From Streptomyces sp. CBMA291 (GTDB lineage Bacteria; Actinomycetota; Actinomycetes; Streptomycetales; Streptomycetaceae): a stretch of DNA of 64,000 bases. Both the position numbers and the translations under genes were made by a program. The stretch is from assembly GCF_014596525.1 (NCBI RefSeq), contig NZ_MSJP01000033.1, forward strand, positions 60,315-124,314. Reading direction: 5' to 3'. Shown here one piece after another: positions 18,940-26,383 of the stretch (positions are counted from its first letter, which is position 1; each line of letters starts with the position of its first letter). The notes below the pieces were generated by a model, which was given only the letters and a program-made list of their open reading frames with translations, did no database searches and had not been told where the DNA came from.

Positions 18940-20138
18940 GCGCCGCCGACCGGCTCCAGGAGGCCCGCGCGCTGCTCGCCGGGCACCCCGTCGTCGACGG
19001 CCACAACGACCTGCCCTGGGCGCTGCGCGCCCGCGCGCGCTACGACCTGGACCGGCTCGACATCGGCGCCGACCGCACCGGCGAACTCCACACCGACCTG
19101 CCCCGGCTGCGGGCCGGGGGCGTGGGCGCCCAGTACTGGTCGGTGTTCGTCCCCGGCGACCTCGCGGGGGACGACGCGGTCAGCGCCACCCTGGAGCAGA
19201 TCGACGCGGTCGACCAACTCCTCGCGCGCTACCCGGCCGACCTCGCGCCCGCGCTGACGGCGGACGACATGGAGACGGCCAGGAAACAGGGCCGGATCGC
19301 CTCGCTCAAGGGCGCCGAGGGCGGCCACTCGATCAACAACTCCCTCGCCACCCTGCGCGCGCTGTACGCCCTGGGCGTGCGGTACATGACGCTCACCCAC
19401 AACCAGAACAACGACTGGGCGGACTCGGCGACCGACGAGCCCCGCGTCGGCGGACTCTCCGCCTTCGGCCGGCAGGTCGTCCGCGAGATGAACCGCACCG
19501 GCATGCTGGTCGACCTCTCGCACGTGGCCCCGTCGACCATGCGGGACGCGATGGACGCCAGTACCGCGCCGGTGATCTTCTCGCACTCCTCGGCCCTCGC
19601 GGTCTGCGACCACCCGAGGAACGTCCCGGACGACGTCCTGGAGCGGCTGCCCGCCAACGGCGGCATCGCGATGGCCACGTTCGTGCCCAAGTTCATCCTC
19701 CCCGGCGCCGCCGAGTGGACCGCCCGCGCGAGCGAGAACCTGCGGGCGCACGGCTTCCACCCGCTCGACACCACGGCGGGCGCGATGGCGATCCACCACG
19801 CCTTCGAGGAGACGGACCCGCGCCCCCGCGCCACCGCCGCCACGGTCGCCGACCACCTCGACCACATGCGCGAGGCGGCGGGCATCGACCACATCGGCGT
19901 CGGCGGCGACTACGACGGCACGGCGTTCACCCCCGAGGGCCTCGACGACGTCTCGGGCTACCCGAACCTGATCGCCGAACTCCTCCACCGAGGCTGGTCC
20001 CACCAGGACCTCACCCAACTGACCTGGACCAACGCGGTCCGCACCCTCCGCGACGCGGAATCGGTCTCCCGGGACTTGAGGAACAGGACGGCGGTCTCGA
20101 ACGCGACGCTGGAGTCTTTGGACGCGCGGGACGCGTAG
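18936..20138 (+). CDS. Membrane dipeptidase family (M19, renal dipeptidase-like)
   Basis: A 400-residue zinc peptidase of the amidohydrolase fold. The metal ligands are visible: His23 and Asp25 in [10 protein letters not shown], Glu in KGAEGGH, His in [11 protein letters not shown] and His in [17 protein letters not shown]. The [14 protein letters not shown] segment near the C-terminus is also typical. There is no signal peptide, so it is cytoplasmic. It likely cleaves dipeptides, possibly with D-residues. The ATG overlaps the purE stop, so expression is tied to the purine operon, though no metabolic link is obvious. Confidence 0.92.
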   Translation: MSAADRLQEARALLAGHPVVDGHNDLPWALRARARYDLDRLDIGADRTGELHTDLPRLRAGGVGAQYWSVFVPGDLAGDDAVSATLEQIDAVDQLLARYPADLAPALTADDMETARKQGRIASLKGAEGGHSINNSLATLRALYALGVRYMTLTHNQNNDWADSATDEPRVGGLSAFGRQVVREMNRTGMLVDLSHVAPSTMRDAMDASTAPVIFSHSSALAVCDHPRNVPDDVLERLPANGGIAMATFVPKFILPGAAEWTARASENLRAHGFHPLDTTAGAMAIHHAFEETDPRPRATAATVADHLDHMREAAGIDHIGVGGDYDGTAFTPEGLDDVSGYPNLIAELLHRGWSHQDLTQLTWTNAVRTLRDAESVSRDLRNRTAVSNATLESLDARDA

Positions 20139-20158
20139 GGCGCTGAGGGCGTCGACGG

Positions 20159-20195
20159 GCGGGAGGGGCGGTCTGTGACGAGCCGCCCCTCCCGC
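20159..20195 (+). terminator. Terminator of the purK-purE-dipeptidase operon
   Basis: A 13-bp perfect stem (GCGGGAGGGGCGG and its complement) with an 11-base loop begins 21 bp after the dipeptidase stop. Confidence 0.85.
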
Positions 20196-20221
20196 CACGG
20201 GGGGCCTTCAGGGCGAGGAAG

Positions 20222-20344
20222 CGCTACTGTCCCCATTCGCACGAATCGTGGTACGGCAGGGAGATCACGGACCAGCGGGTGGCGCAGGTGTACGTGGAAG
20301 GCTTCTCGTACGGCGACCGGCCCTCCTGCCCGGAGCCCTTCGGT
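20222..20344 (+). pseudogene. Possible coding remnant, about 41 codons
   Basis: Between the terminator and the GNAT gene an open frame of about 41 codons reads like real protein (YCPHSHESWYGREITDQRVA, then a VYVEGFSYGDRPSCPEPFG-type end). Codon third positions are GC-rich and composition is ordinary, but no start codon, ribosome site or stop delimits it, and it runs straight into the converging GNAT gene. I do not recognise the family. It may be the tail of a gene cut when the island was inserted, or chance. Confidence 0.3.
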
Positions 20345-20863
20345 TTAGGGGGCATCGGTCCGTGCCGCGCGCACCATCACCGCGTACACAGGCGAGTCCT
20401 CGGAAGGCTTGGCCTCGTCCCGCTGCGCGTAGCCCCATTTCTCGTACAGTGCACGCACCTTGGGGTGTGCGGAGTCGACGAGGAGCGTCACGAAGTCCGC
20501 CTCGGTCGACTCGACGAGCGCGTCATGAATGCGCCGCGCCCGGCCGGTGCCCTGCCACGACGGCACCACCATCAGTTCGGACAGGGCGAAGATCCGGCCT
20601 CGCACATCCCTGGGCCGAAGCGACCCCTTCCACCAGCCGCCAGGTTTGAACATCGAGCCGTACGCGTACCCGACCGGGCCACCGCTCTGCCACCCCGAGA
20701 CACACCGCCAGTCCTCGCGTCCCGACCACAGGTCGAGGAAGTACGAGAACCTCTCACGCGAGTGGAACGGGTCGGGATCGTCCGCGTACACCTCGTCGTG
20801 GACATCGAGAAGCAGGGAACGGACGGCGGGCGCGTCGGAGTGCGTGTACCACTTCAGGTCCAT
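20345..20863 (-). CDS. GNAT-family N-acetyltransferase
   Basis: A 172-residue single-domain acetyltransferase. The acetyl-CoA loop is in FALSELMVVPSWQGTGRARR (motif A), followed by LLVDSAHPKVRALYEKWGY (motif B), which is the GNAT pattern. Substrate unknown. The ATG lies inside the end of the upstream regulator gene (10-bp overlap), so the two form a coupled operon and the enzyme may act in the same pathway as the regulated RiPP cluster, perhaps as tailoring or self-protection; this is inference only. Base composition is slightly less GC-rich than that of its neighbours. Confidence 0.85.
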   Translation of the reverse strand: MDLKWYTHSDAPAVRSLLLDVHDEVYADDPDPFHSRERFSYFLDLWSGREDWRCVSGWQSGGPVGYAYGSMFKPGGWWKGSLRPRDVRGRIFALSELMVVPSWQGTGRARRIHDALVESTEADFVTLLVDSAHPKVRALYEKWGYAQRDEAKPSEDSPVYAVMVRAARTDAP

Positions 20864-22095
20864 CGGCGGGACTCCTCGATCCAGTCAGCCACTGCGGGCG
20901 CCTTCGTGCCCGTGGCCTCGACGACTTGGCGCGTTCGGTTGAGGGCGTTCATCGTGCGCTGGGAGCCGACCGCCGACGACAGCATCACGTAGGCCCGCCG
21001 TGCCGTGACGCACGCCGACTCGGGCTCCCCCTGCCTGGCCTGGGACAGCGAAAGGTGCGCCGTGTACAGGGCCCGGTCCCGGGCCATGTCACCGGGGAGA
21101 GCGGCGAGGGTGCGGTGGAGACAGGACTCGGCCCGCTCGTGCTCCCCCAGCGCCGTCCAGACGTACGACGACAGGGCGGCGAACTCGGCCGGGCCGTAAA
21201 AAGTGATCCACATCGGCGGCTCCTCATCCCGGGCTCGTCCGAAGGCCTTCTCCGCGAGATCCAGGGCTCTCAGCGACTCGACGGGCCGGTGCAGCATGGC
21301 CAAGGCGTTGGCATGCCGCATGTGCCCCAGGGACGCGTACAGAGGATCGCGTCGAGCCACCGACGAACGCTTCATCACCTCGGCACCGGCCATCGCCTCG
21401 GCATGGTTCTCCCGCTGGCTGGAGGTGAGCATCAGATGGTCCCAGACCTGGTACGTGGTCTCGCCGTCGCGCGCGAGCCCGGCAAGGGTGAGGGCTGTGT
21501 CCAGGTGGGCGCGGGCGCGCCGCGGAGCACTCCTGTCGATGGCTGCGAAGGCTGCCAGGCATCTGGCATGGGAGGCGAGCCGGTACATCCGACGCCGGAC
21601 ACGGTCCGAGGCGCCGTGGCCGGTGAGAACCCGCTGGATGCGGGCCTCCAATTCGATGGCTTGGTTCTCGACCTGTCGTGCTCCACCGAGCCGGTCACCT
21701 CTGAGCAGGTCGGTGTACTCCCGGTGAAGGCGGCAGATGTCAGCCTGCCCCCACCGCGTGCGGCCGGCCGAGGCAGCCACGGCGGTGGCGGTGGTTCCGG
21801 TCACTGCGCCAAGAAAGGTTCTGCGGTGCACGGGATCCTCCGCTGGTGCGGTGGCACGGGGCGGGTCGAACCCCAGGGCCGATACGGGGCACCCGAAAAC
21901 CGCTTCCAATGCGGCACATGTACGGCCGATCGGCCTCCGCGTGCTCCCGTTGAGCAGGTTCCGCACTGTACGCGAGGACACGTCGCCCGGTCTGCCCCCG
22001 AGTGACTCGATCGCGGCGTTCATCCGATGGGCTAATTCGTCCTGTGTGAGGCCGAGTTCATCCATCCGGCCCTTGAGGATGGCGTTCGCTCCCAT
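20854..22095 (-). CDS. XRE-family regulator with TPR-like C-terminal domain
   Basis: A 413-residue regulator. An N-terminal helix-turn-helix (about 5-80, with MDELGLTQDELAHRMNAAI and SSRTVRNLLNGS) precedes a stretch of helical repeats (about 130-400) like those of Streptomyces regulators whose helices sense a peptide or effector. The start is the ATG at 22095: a TACCTT -10 box lies 7 bases upstream, pointing to a leaderless transcript, and the helix-turn-helix begins at once. It is divergent from the RiPP operon, and two palindromes occupy the shared control region, so it probably regulates that operon and itself. The gene has lower GC than its surroundings, consistent with transfer. Confidence 0.85.
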   Translation of the reverse strand: MGANAILKGRMDELGLTQDELAHRMNAAIESLGGRPGDVSSRTVRNLLNGSTRRPIGRTCAALEAVFGCPVSALGFDPPRATAPAEDPVHRRTFLGAVTGTTATAVAASAGRTRWGQADICRLHREYTDLLRGDRLGGARQVENQAIELEARIQRVLTGHGASDRVRRRMYRLASHARCLAAFAAIDRSAPRRARAHLDTALTLAGLARDGETTYQVWDHLMLTSSQRENHAEAMAGAEVMKRSSVARRDPLYASLGHMRHANALAMLHRPVESLRALDLAEKAFGRARDEEPPMWITFYGPAEFAALSSYVWTALGEHERAESCLHRTLAALPGDMARDRALYTAHLSLSQARQGEPESACVTARRAYVMLSSAVGSQRTMNALNRTRQVVEATGTKAPAVADWIEESRRWT

Positions 22096-22102
22096 GGCGC
22101 CG

Positions 22103-22108
22103 AAGGTA
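22103..22108 (-). promoter_or_regulatory. Leaderless -10 box (TACCTT on minus strand)
   Basis: On the minus strand TACCTT ends 7 bases before the regulator ATG. No ribosome site is seen. Confidence 0.45.
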
Positions 22109-22226
22109 GCTGGGGAGACGCCGGGCGAACCAGCTGAGGCGTAATGGGTACGCAAAGTCTTCCGGTTGGCCGGGCGGGAGACGACGACAAGCCTTCCTGG
22201 CCGCTGTCGTCGCAAGTCCGTTGAAT

Positions 22227-22238
22227 GGTCGTACGACC
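22227..22238. promoter_or_regulatory. 12-bp palindrome GGTCGTACGACC
   Basis: A perfect palindrome in the 273-bp divergent gap between the regulator and the RiPP precursor gene, 14 bp from the larger palindrome. It may be an operator. Confidence 0.45.
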
Positions 22239-22251
22239 CCGGAGGTCGAAG

Positions 22252-22275
22252 GACGCTTCGGGGCCCCGAAGCGTC
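22252..22275. promoter_or_regulatory. 24-bp perfect palindrome, candidate operator
   Basis: The half-site GACGCTTCGGGG is followed immediately by its exact complement. It sits about 94 bp upstream of the precursor-peptide start and about 157 bp from the regulator start. It could be the binding site of the XRE regulator, or fold as an RNA hairpin in the leader. Confidence 0.55.
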
Positions 22276-22368
22276 AGGACGCCCAGCGCACCGTGGACGT
22301 CGGCAGCCGAAGGCATCCGCCCCGCTCTCCTCCGAGGCGTAAGCCTCACCTCATCCAAGGAGTTCCCC

Positions 22369-22611
22369 ATGACCACCCCCACCCGCCCCTGGGCCGCCGC
22401 CCGTCTCGCGCCCTACCCGGCCGTCGTCCGTCGGCCCCATGCCACCGTCTCCATCGACCCCGCGACGCAGCTCGGGGTCTTCCGTGATCGTGCCGGGCGG
22501 GTCGTCGAGAGGGGCAGGCACGGGACCGGTTCCGGCACCGAGACGTCCACGACGACGAACTCGGACTCCAAGAACGACCAAGGACACGACCAGGACAGCA
22601 GCCAGGACTGA
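22369..22611 (+). CDS. tgmA: ATP-grasp-modified RiPP (graspetide) precursor peptide
   Basis: An 80-residue precursor with a strong AAGGAG site 6 bases before its ATG. The leader (about 1-51) has the VSIDPATQLGVFRDRAGRVV segment, matching the conserved leader motif of the TgmA-type ATP-grasp RiPP family as I remember it. The core (52-80) has no aromatic or aliphatic residues. It is rich in Thr/Ser (53-67, 77-78) and Gly, with acidic side chains at Glu58, Asp66, Asp70, Asp74, Asp76 and Asp80, plus Lys68 and His73. In graspetides an ATP-grasp enzyme links such acids to Thr/Ser hydroxyls or Lys amines as esters or amides. No leader-peptidase gene is present. The stop shares bases with the next ATG (TGATG). 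Confidence 0.88.
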   Translation: MTTPTRPWAAARLAPYPAVVRRPHATVSIDPATQLGVFRDRAGRVVERGRHGTGSGTETSTTTNSDSKNDQGHDQDSSQD

Positions 22612-23576
22612 TGACATCGGTCGAGCAAGGCACGGTCCTGGTGGTCACCGAGGCGGACGACGTCACCGCCGACATGGTGATCGGCGTACTCGACCGGCGT
22701 GCGGTGCCGGTGGTGCGGTTCGACCCGGCCGACATCGGTGAGCACCTCACCGTCTCGGCCGGGTTCGGTGCCCGCACGGCCCCCGTGACCGGGCAGGCGC
22801 GCACCCCGTCGAGGCGCCTCGACCTGACCCGCGTACGGTCGGTGTACTGGCGCCGCCCCGAGTGGCCGTCGTTCGCCCATCTGCCGCCGGACGATTCCCG
22901 GTTCGCTGCCGCGCAGGTCCGGTACGGGCTCGGAGGCATCCTCTACGCCTTGGACGACCCGCTCTGGGTCAACCACCCTCTTCGCATGGCGGCGGCCGAC
23001 TACAAACCCGCCCAACTCGCGCTCGCCCGGCGGCTGGGCTTCACCGTCCCGCCCACCCTGGTCACCAACGATCCCGAGGCGGCCCGGGAGTTCATCCGCT
23101 CCCAGCCGGAGGCGATCTCCAAGACCCTGCGGTGGACCCCGTACACGCGGGACGGCGTGCCGGTGACCGGGTGGGCCGCTCCCGTCACCGCCGACGAGAT
23201 CGACGACAGCGTCCGCGTGACTCCCCACCTGTTCCAGGCCCGGGTGGACAAGGTCGCCGATCTCCGCGTCCTGATCGTGGGCCGGCGCACGTTCGCCGTA
23301 CGCATCGATTCCGGACTGCTGGACTGGCGCAGGGACTACAGCGCTCTCACCTACGCCGTCGAGCGTCTTCCCGGCCCTGTGGACAAGGCCCTGCGCGACT
23401 ACCTGGGCCGGCTCGGACTGGTGTCCGGGAGCTTCGACCTCGCCGTGGACCGGGCGGGCCACCACTGGTGGCTGGAGCTGAACCCCAACGGGCAGTGGGG
23501 GTGGCTGGAGACGGAGACCGGACTGCCGCTGTCCGCCGCCTTCGCCGACCTCCTCACGGAAGGAAACCGACGATGA
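22611..23576 (+). CDS. tgmB: ATP-grasp RiPP maturase (macrocyclising ligase)
   Basis: A 321-residue ATP-grasp ligase that should activate core Asp/Glu carboxylates with ATP and join them to Thr, Ser or Lys. The N-terminal lobe (VLVVTEADDVTADMVI, then SVYWRRPEWPSF) is the MvdD/RimK-like fold of RiPP maturases. The ATP/metal site is seen in GSFDLAVDR (Asp near 276) and WLELNPNGQWGWLE (Glu288, Asn290). The ATG shares an A with the precursor stop, and the stop overlaps the methyltransferase start by 4 bp, so all three proteins are coupled. It belongs to the maturase group named after S. avermitilis SAV_5884, as far as I can recall. Confidence 0.92.
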   Translation: MTSVEQGTVLVVTEADDVTADMVIGVLDRRAVPVVRFDPADIGEHLTVSAGFGARTAPVTGQARTPSRRLDLTRVRSVYWRRPEWPSFAHLPPDDSRFAAAQVRYGLGGILYALDDPLWVNHPLRMAAADYKPAQLALARRLGFTVPPTLVTNDPEAAREFIRSQPEAISKTLRWTPYTRDGVPVTGWAAPVTADEIDDSVRVTPHLFQARVDKVADLRVLIVGRRTFAVRIDSGLLDWRRDYSALTYAVERLPGPVDKALRDYLGRLGLVSGSFDLAVDRAGHHWWLELNPNGQWGWLETETGLPLSAAFADLLTEGNRR

Positions 23577-24736
23577 CCGACACCGCGCACGAGCGGCACC
23601 GGATGGCCGCCCTGCTCGCGGACCGAGGCGTCCTCGTCTCGCCCTGGCTGCGCGCCGCCGTGGAGACCGTGCCCCGGGAGCGGTTCCTCCACCCGGGCGT
23701 GTTCCTGGACGAGGGGCGGGTCTGGCGGCCCGTCACCGCCGCCCGTACGGAGAAGGGTGACTGGTCGAGGATCGCGTACGGCCTCGACACCCTCACCACC
23801 CAGCTCGACGGCCATCTCACCGCCGACCGGGCCGACGGCCCCGTCACCGGTCTTCCCACGTCCTCCTCGACCGACCCGGCCACCGTCGTCGCCATGATCG
23901 AGGCGCTGGACGTCTCGGCGGGCCACCGGGTCCTGGAGATCGGCACGGGCACCGGCTACTCGACGGCTCTCCTGTGCCACGGTCTCGGCGAGGACGCCGT
24001 CGCCACGGTCGAGGTCGACCCGGAGGTGGCGGCCCGTGCCGACGCCGCCCTGGAGGCCGTCGGCTTCTCCACCTGGACGGTGACGGGCGACGGGCTCCTC
24101 GGACACCCGCACCGGGCACCGTACGACCGTGTCATCGCCACCTGCGCCGTCCGGCGCATCCCGTACGCGTGGATCAGACAGACCCGGCCCGGTGGCATCG
24201 TCCTCGGCACGGTCGGGTCCTGGCCGTGGGGGACCGGCCTCGCCAGGCTGACCGTCGGCGAGGACGGCACCGCCGAGGGCGGGATCGTCGGGCGTTCCTC
24301 CTTCATGCAGGCGCGGGCCCAGGCCGTGGTTCCCCTGGCGGGCGACCTCTCCGCGAGGACCGCCTGCCCGGACGGCGAGCGGCCCGCGCTGGTGCCCCCG
24401 CTCGCCCTGGAGGAGTGGATGCCCGCGTTCCTCGCCCAGCTCGCGGCGCCCGGCGCGCAGTTCGTCCGGGCGACGGACGGCGACGGCACACCCCTGCGGT
24501 ATCTCTTCGACCCGGAGCGCGAGTCGTTCGCCGCGTTCGTCCCCGACGGCCCTGGCTGGACGGTGCGCCAAGGCGGTCCCGTGCCGCTCTGGGACCGCGT
24601 CGAACGCTCCCTCGTCGCCTGGCAGGACGCGGGACGCCCCGGCATCGAGACCGTCCGCCTCCAGGTCACCGAGGGATCGCACCTGTACGGGATCGACGGC
24701 AGCCCCCTGCTGCGCTGGGAACACCGGCTCGGCTGA
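23573..24736 (+). CDS. tgmC: PIMT-like methyltransferase of the ATP-grasp RiPP cluster
   Basis: A 387-residue protein with a protein-L-isoaspartate O-methyltransferase-like domain. The SAM-binding motif VLEIGTGTGYSTALL lies near residue 120, preceded by the PTSSSTDPATVVAMIEAL helix that in PIMTs contacts the substrate. Residues from about 230 form an extension with no known fold, much longer than housekeeping PIMT (about 210 residues). In related clusters (fuscimiditide) such enzymes methylate a core Asp, which then closes to an aspartimide; the same reaction is inferred here. The gene is translationally coupled to tgmB by an ATGA overlap. Confidence 0.9.
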   Translation: MTDTAHERHRMAALLADRGVLVSPWLRAAVETVPRERFLHPGVFLDEGRVWRPVTAARTEKGDWSRIAYGLDTLTTQLDGHLTADRADGPVTGLPTSSSTDPATVVAMIEALDVSAGHRVLEIGTGTGYSTALLCHGLGEDAVATVEVDPEVAARADAALEAVGFSTWTVTGDGLLGHPHRAPYDRVIATCAVRRIPYAWIRQTRPGGIVLGTVGSWPWGTGLARLTVGEDGTAEGGIVGRSSFMQARAQAVVPLAGDLSARTACPDGERPALVPPLALEEWMPAFLAQLAAPGAQFVRATDGDGTPLRYLFDPERESFAAFVPDGPGWTVRQGGPVPLWDRVERSLVAWQDAGRPGIETVRLQVTEGSHLYGIDGSPLLRWEHRLG

Positions 24737-24770
24737 AGCCCTGAAGCCCTGAGGCCCTGAAGCCCTGGGG
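24737..24770 (+). repeat. Fourfold AGCCCTGA-like direct repeat after the RiPP operon
   Basis: AGCCCTGA, AGCCCTGA, GGCCCTGA and AGCCCTGG follow each other at about 8-9 bp spacing directly after the methyltransferase stop. No clear terminator hairpin is seen in this 64-bp convergent gap. Confidence 0.7.
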
Positions 24771-24800
24771 CGCGCAACCGCTTCCGCGAGCCCCCGCCCC

Positions 24801-26126
24801 CTACGCCCGAGGCCGCCCCATCGCCCGGTACGTCCAGCCCGCCGCGCGCCAGCGCTCCGGGTCCAGGGCGTTGCGGCCGTCCAGGATCACCGGGGAGGAG
24901 ACGACCTCGGCCAGGTCCGCCGGGTCGAGGTCGCGGAACTCGCGCCACTCCGTCAGGTGCAGCACCACGTCCGCGCCGCGTACCGCCTCGCGGGCCGAGT
25001 CCGCGTAGCCCAGGGTCGGGAAGACGCGGCGGGCGTTGTCCATGCCCTTCGGGTCGTAGACGGTGACCTGGCCGCCCTGGAGGTGTATCTGACCGGCGAC
25101 GTTCAGCGCGGGGGAGTCGCGGACGTCGTCCGAGTCCGGCTTGAACGTGGCGCCGAGGACGGCGACCCGGCGGCCCAGGAAGGAGCTGCCGCCGAGGACC
25201 TCGCGGGTCATCTCGACCATCTGGCCGCGCCGCCGCATGTTGATCGAGTCGATCTCGCGCAGGAAGGTCAGCGCCTGGTCGGCGCCCAGCTCCCCGGCGC
25301 GGGCCATGAACGCCCGGATGTCCTTCGGCAGACAGCCGCCGCCGAAGCCGATGCCCGCGCGCAGGAACTTCGCCCCGATGCGGTCGTCGTAGCCGATGGC
25401 CTCGGCCAGCTTGGCGACGTCGCCGCCCGCCGCCTCGCAGACCTCGGCCATCGCGTTGATGAAGGAGATCTTGGTGGCGAGGAAGGAGTTCGCGGAGGTC
25501 TTCACCAGCTCGGCGGTGGGGAAGTCGCTCACGACGAAGGGCGAGCCCTCGCCGACCGGTACGGCGTACACCTCGCGCAGCAGCTTCTCGGCCCGTTCGC
25601 CGCGTACGCCGACCACGATCCGGTCCGGGTGCAGGGTGTCCGACACGGCGAAGCCCTCGCGCAGGAACTCCGGGTTCCAGGCCAGCTCCACGCCCTCCGG
25701 CAGCACGCCCGCGAGCCGCTCGGCCGAGCCGACGGGCACGGTCGACTTGCCGACGACCAGGGCCCCTTCGCGGACGACGGCGGCGAGGGAGGCGAACGCG
25801 GAGTCGACGTAGCTCATGTCGCAGGCGTACTCGCCGTGCTTCTGCGGGGTGTTCACACAGACGAAGTGCACATCGCCGAAGGCGCCGACCTCCTCCCAGG
25901 AGGTGGTGAAGCGCAGCCGCCCGCTGGAGCCCTCGATGCCGGCGACGTGCCGGGCGAGCAGTTCCTCAAGACCGGGCTCGTACATCGGGACCCGCCCGGC
26001 GGAGAGCATCTCGATCTTCTCGGGGACCACATCGAGCCCGAGCACCTCGAAGCCCAGTTCCGCCATGGCCGCGGCGTGCGTGGCGCCGAGGTAGCCGGTG
26101 CCGATCACAGTGATCTTGAGGGCCAT
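24801..26126 (-). CDS. ugd: UDP-glucose 6-dehydrogenase
   Basis: A 441-residue enzyme that oxidises UDP-glucose to UDP-glucuronate with two NAD+. The N-terminal Rossmann motif ITVIGTGYLGATHAAAMA, the STVPVGSAERL loop and the catalytic Cys265 in GFGGGCLPKDIRAF are all present, and length is normal for the family. The C-terminal NAD/UDP domain includes GATFKPDSDDVRDSPAL. The ATG at 26126 has CTGGAG about 6 bases upstream. It supplies UDP-glucuronate for uronic-acid polymers such as teichuronic acid or exopolysaccharide. The LCP genes beside it fit attachment of such a polymer to the wall. Confidence 0.95.
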   Translation of the reverse strand: MALKITVIGTGYLGATHAAAMAELGFEVLGLDVVPEKIEMLSAGRVPMYEPGLEELLARHVAGIEGSSGRLRFTTSWEEVGAFGDVHFVCVNTPQKHGEYACDMSYVDSAFASLAAVVREGALVVGKSTVPVGSAERLAGVLPEGVELAWNPEFLREGFAVSDTLHPDRIVVGVRGERAEKLLREVYAVPVGEGSPFVVSDFPTAELVKTSANSFLATKISFINAMAEVCEAAGGDVAKLAEAIGYDDRIGAKFLRAGIGFGGGCLPKDIRAFMARAGELGADQALTFLREIDSINMRRRGQMVEMTREVLGGSSFLGRRVAVLGATFKPDSDDVRDSPALNVAGQIHLQGGQVTVYDPKGMDNARRVFPTLGYADSAREAVRGADVVLHLTEWREFRDLDPADLAEVVSSPVILDGRNALDPERWRAAGWTYRAMGRPRA

Positions 26127-26193
26127 GCGGGTCTCCAGTGAACGTCGGGCGGAATGCCTGCCCGAGCATAGTCCTGCCCTGGTCGGGAGCCCT

Positions 26194-26283
26194 GTGCCGG
26201 ACCCCGTCCTGGATTCCGTGCCGGACCCCGTCCTGGATTCCGTGCCGGACCCCGTCCCGGATTCCGTGCCGGACTTCGTGCCG
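26194..26283. repeat. 24-bp tandem repeat, 3.7 copies
   Basis: Units start at 26194, 26218, 26242 and 26266 with the core GCCGGACCCCGTCCTGGAT. The first two are identical. They lie between ugd and the terminator of the first LCP gene. Confidence 0.85.
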
Positions 26284-26284
26284 T

Positions 26285-26320
26285 GAGGGGGTGTCCTCCT
26301 CGGTGGGAGGACACCCCCTC
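26285..26320 (-). terminator. Terminator of LCP gene 1
   Basis: A 15-bp perfect stem (GAGGGGGTGTCCTCC and its complement) with a 6-base loop, 64 bp past the stop of the LCP gene. Confidence 0.85.
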
Positions 26321-26326
26321 ATGATG

Positions 26327-26360
26327 CGTACGAGAAGCGGCGCCGTACGAGAAGCGGCGC
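26327..26360. repeat. Exact 17-bp tandem duplication
   Basis: CGTACGAGAAGCGGCGC occurs twice back to back (26327 and 26344) between the LCP stop and its terminator. Confidence 0.85.
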
Positions 26361-26383
26361 CGCGCGACATGCGGGGCCGGGCG

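Noticed and set aside
22621..23576. Alternative call of tgmB as a RimK or glutathione-synthase-type housekeeping ligase
   Set aside because: Coupling to a small acid/Thr-rich peptide and a PIMT-like methyltransferase, plus the N-terminal lobe pattern, fits a RiPP maturase much better.
26098..26286. Frame with VPDPVLDS repeats beside ugd
   Set aside because: It begins inside ugd on the opposite strand; a by-product of the 24-bp repeat.
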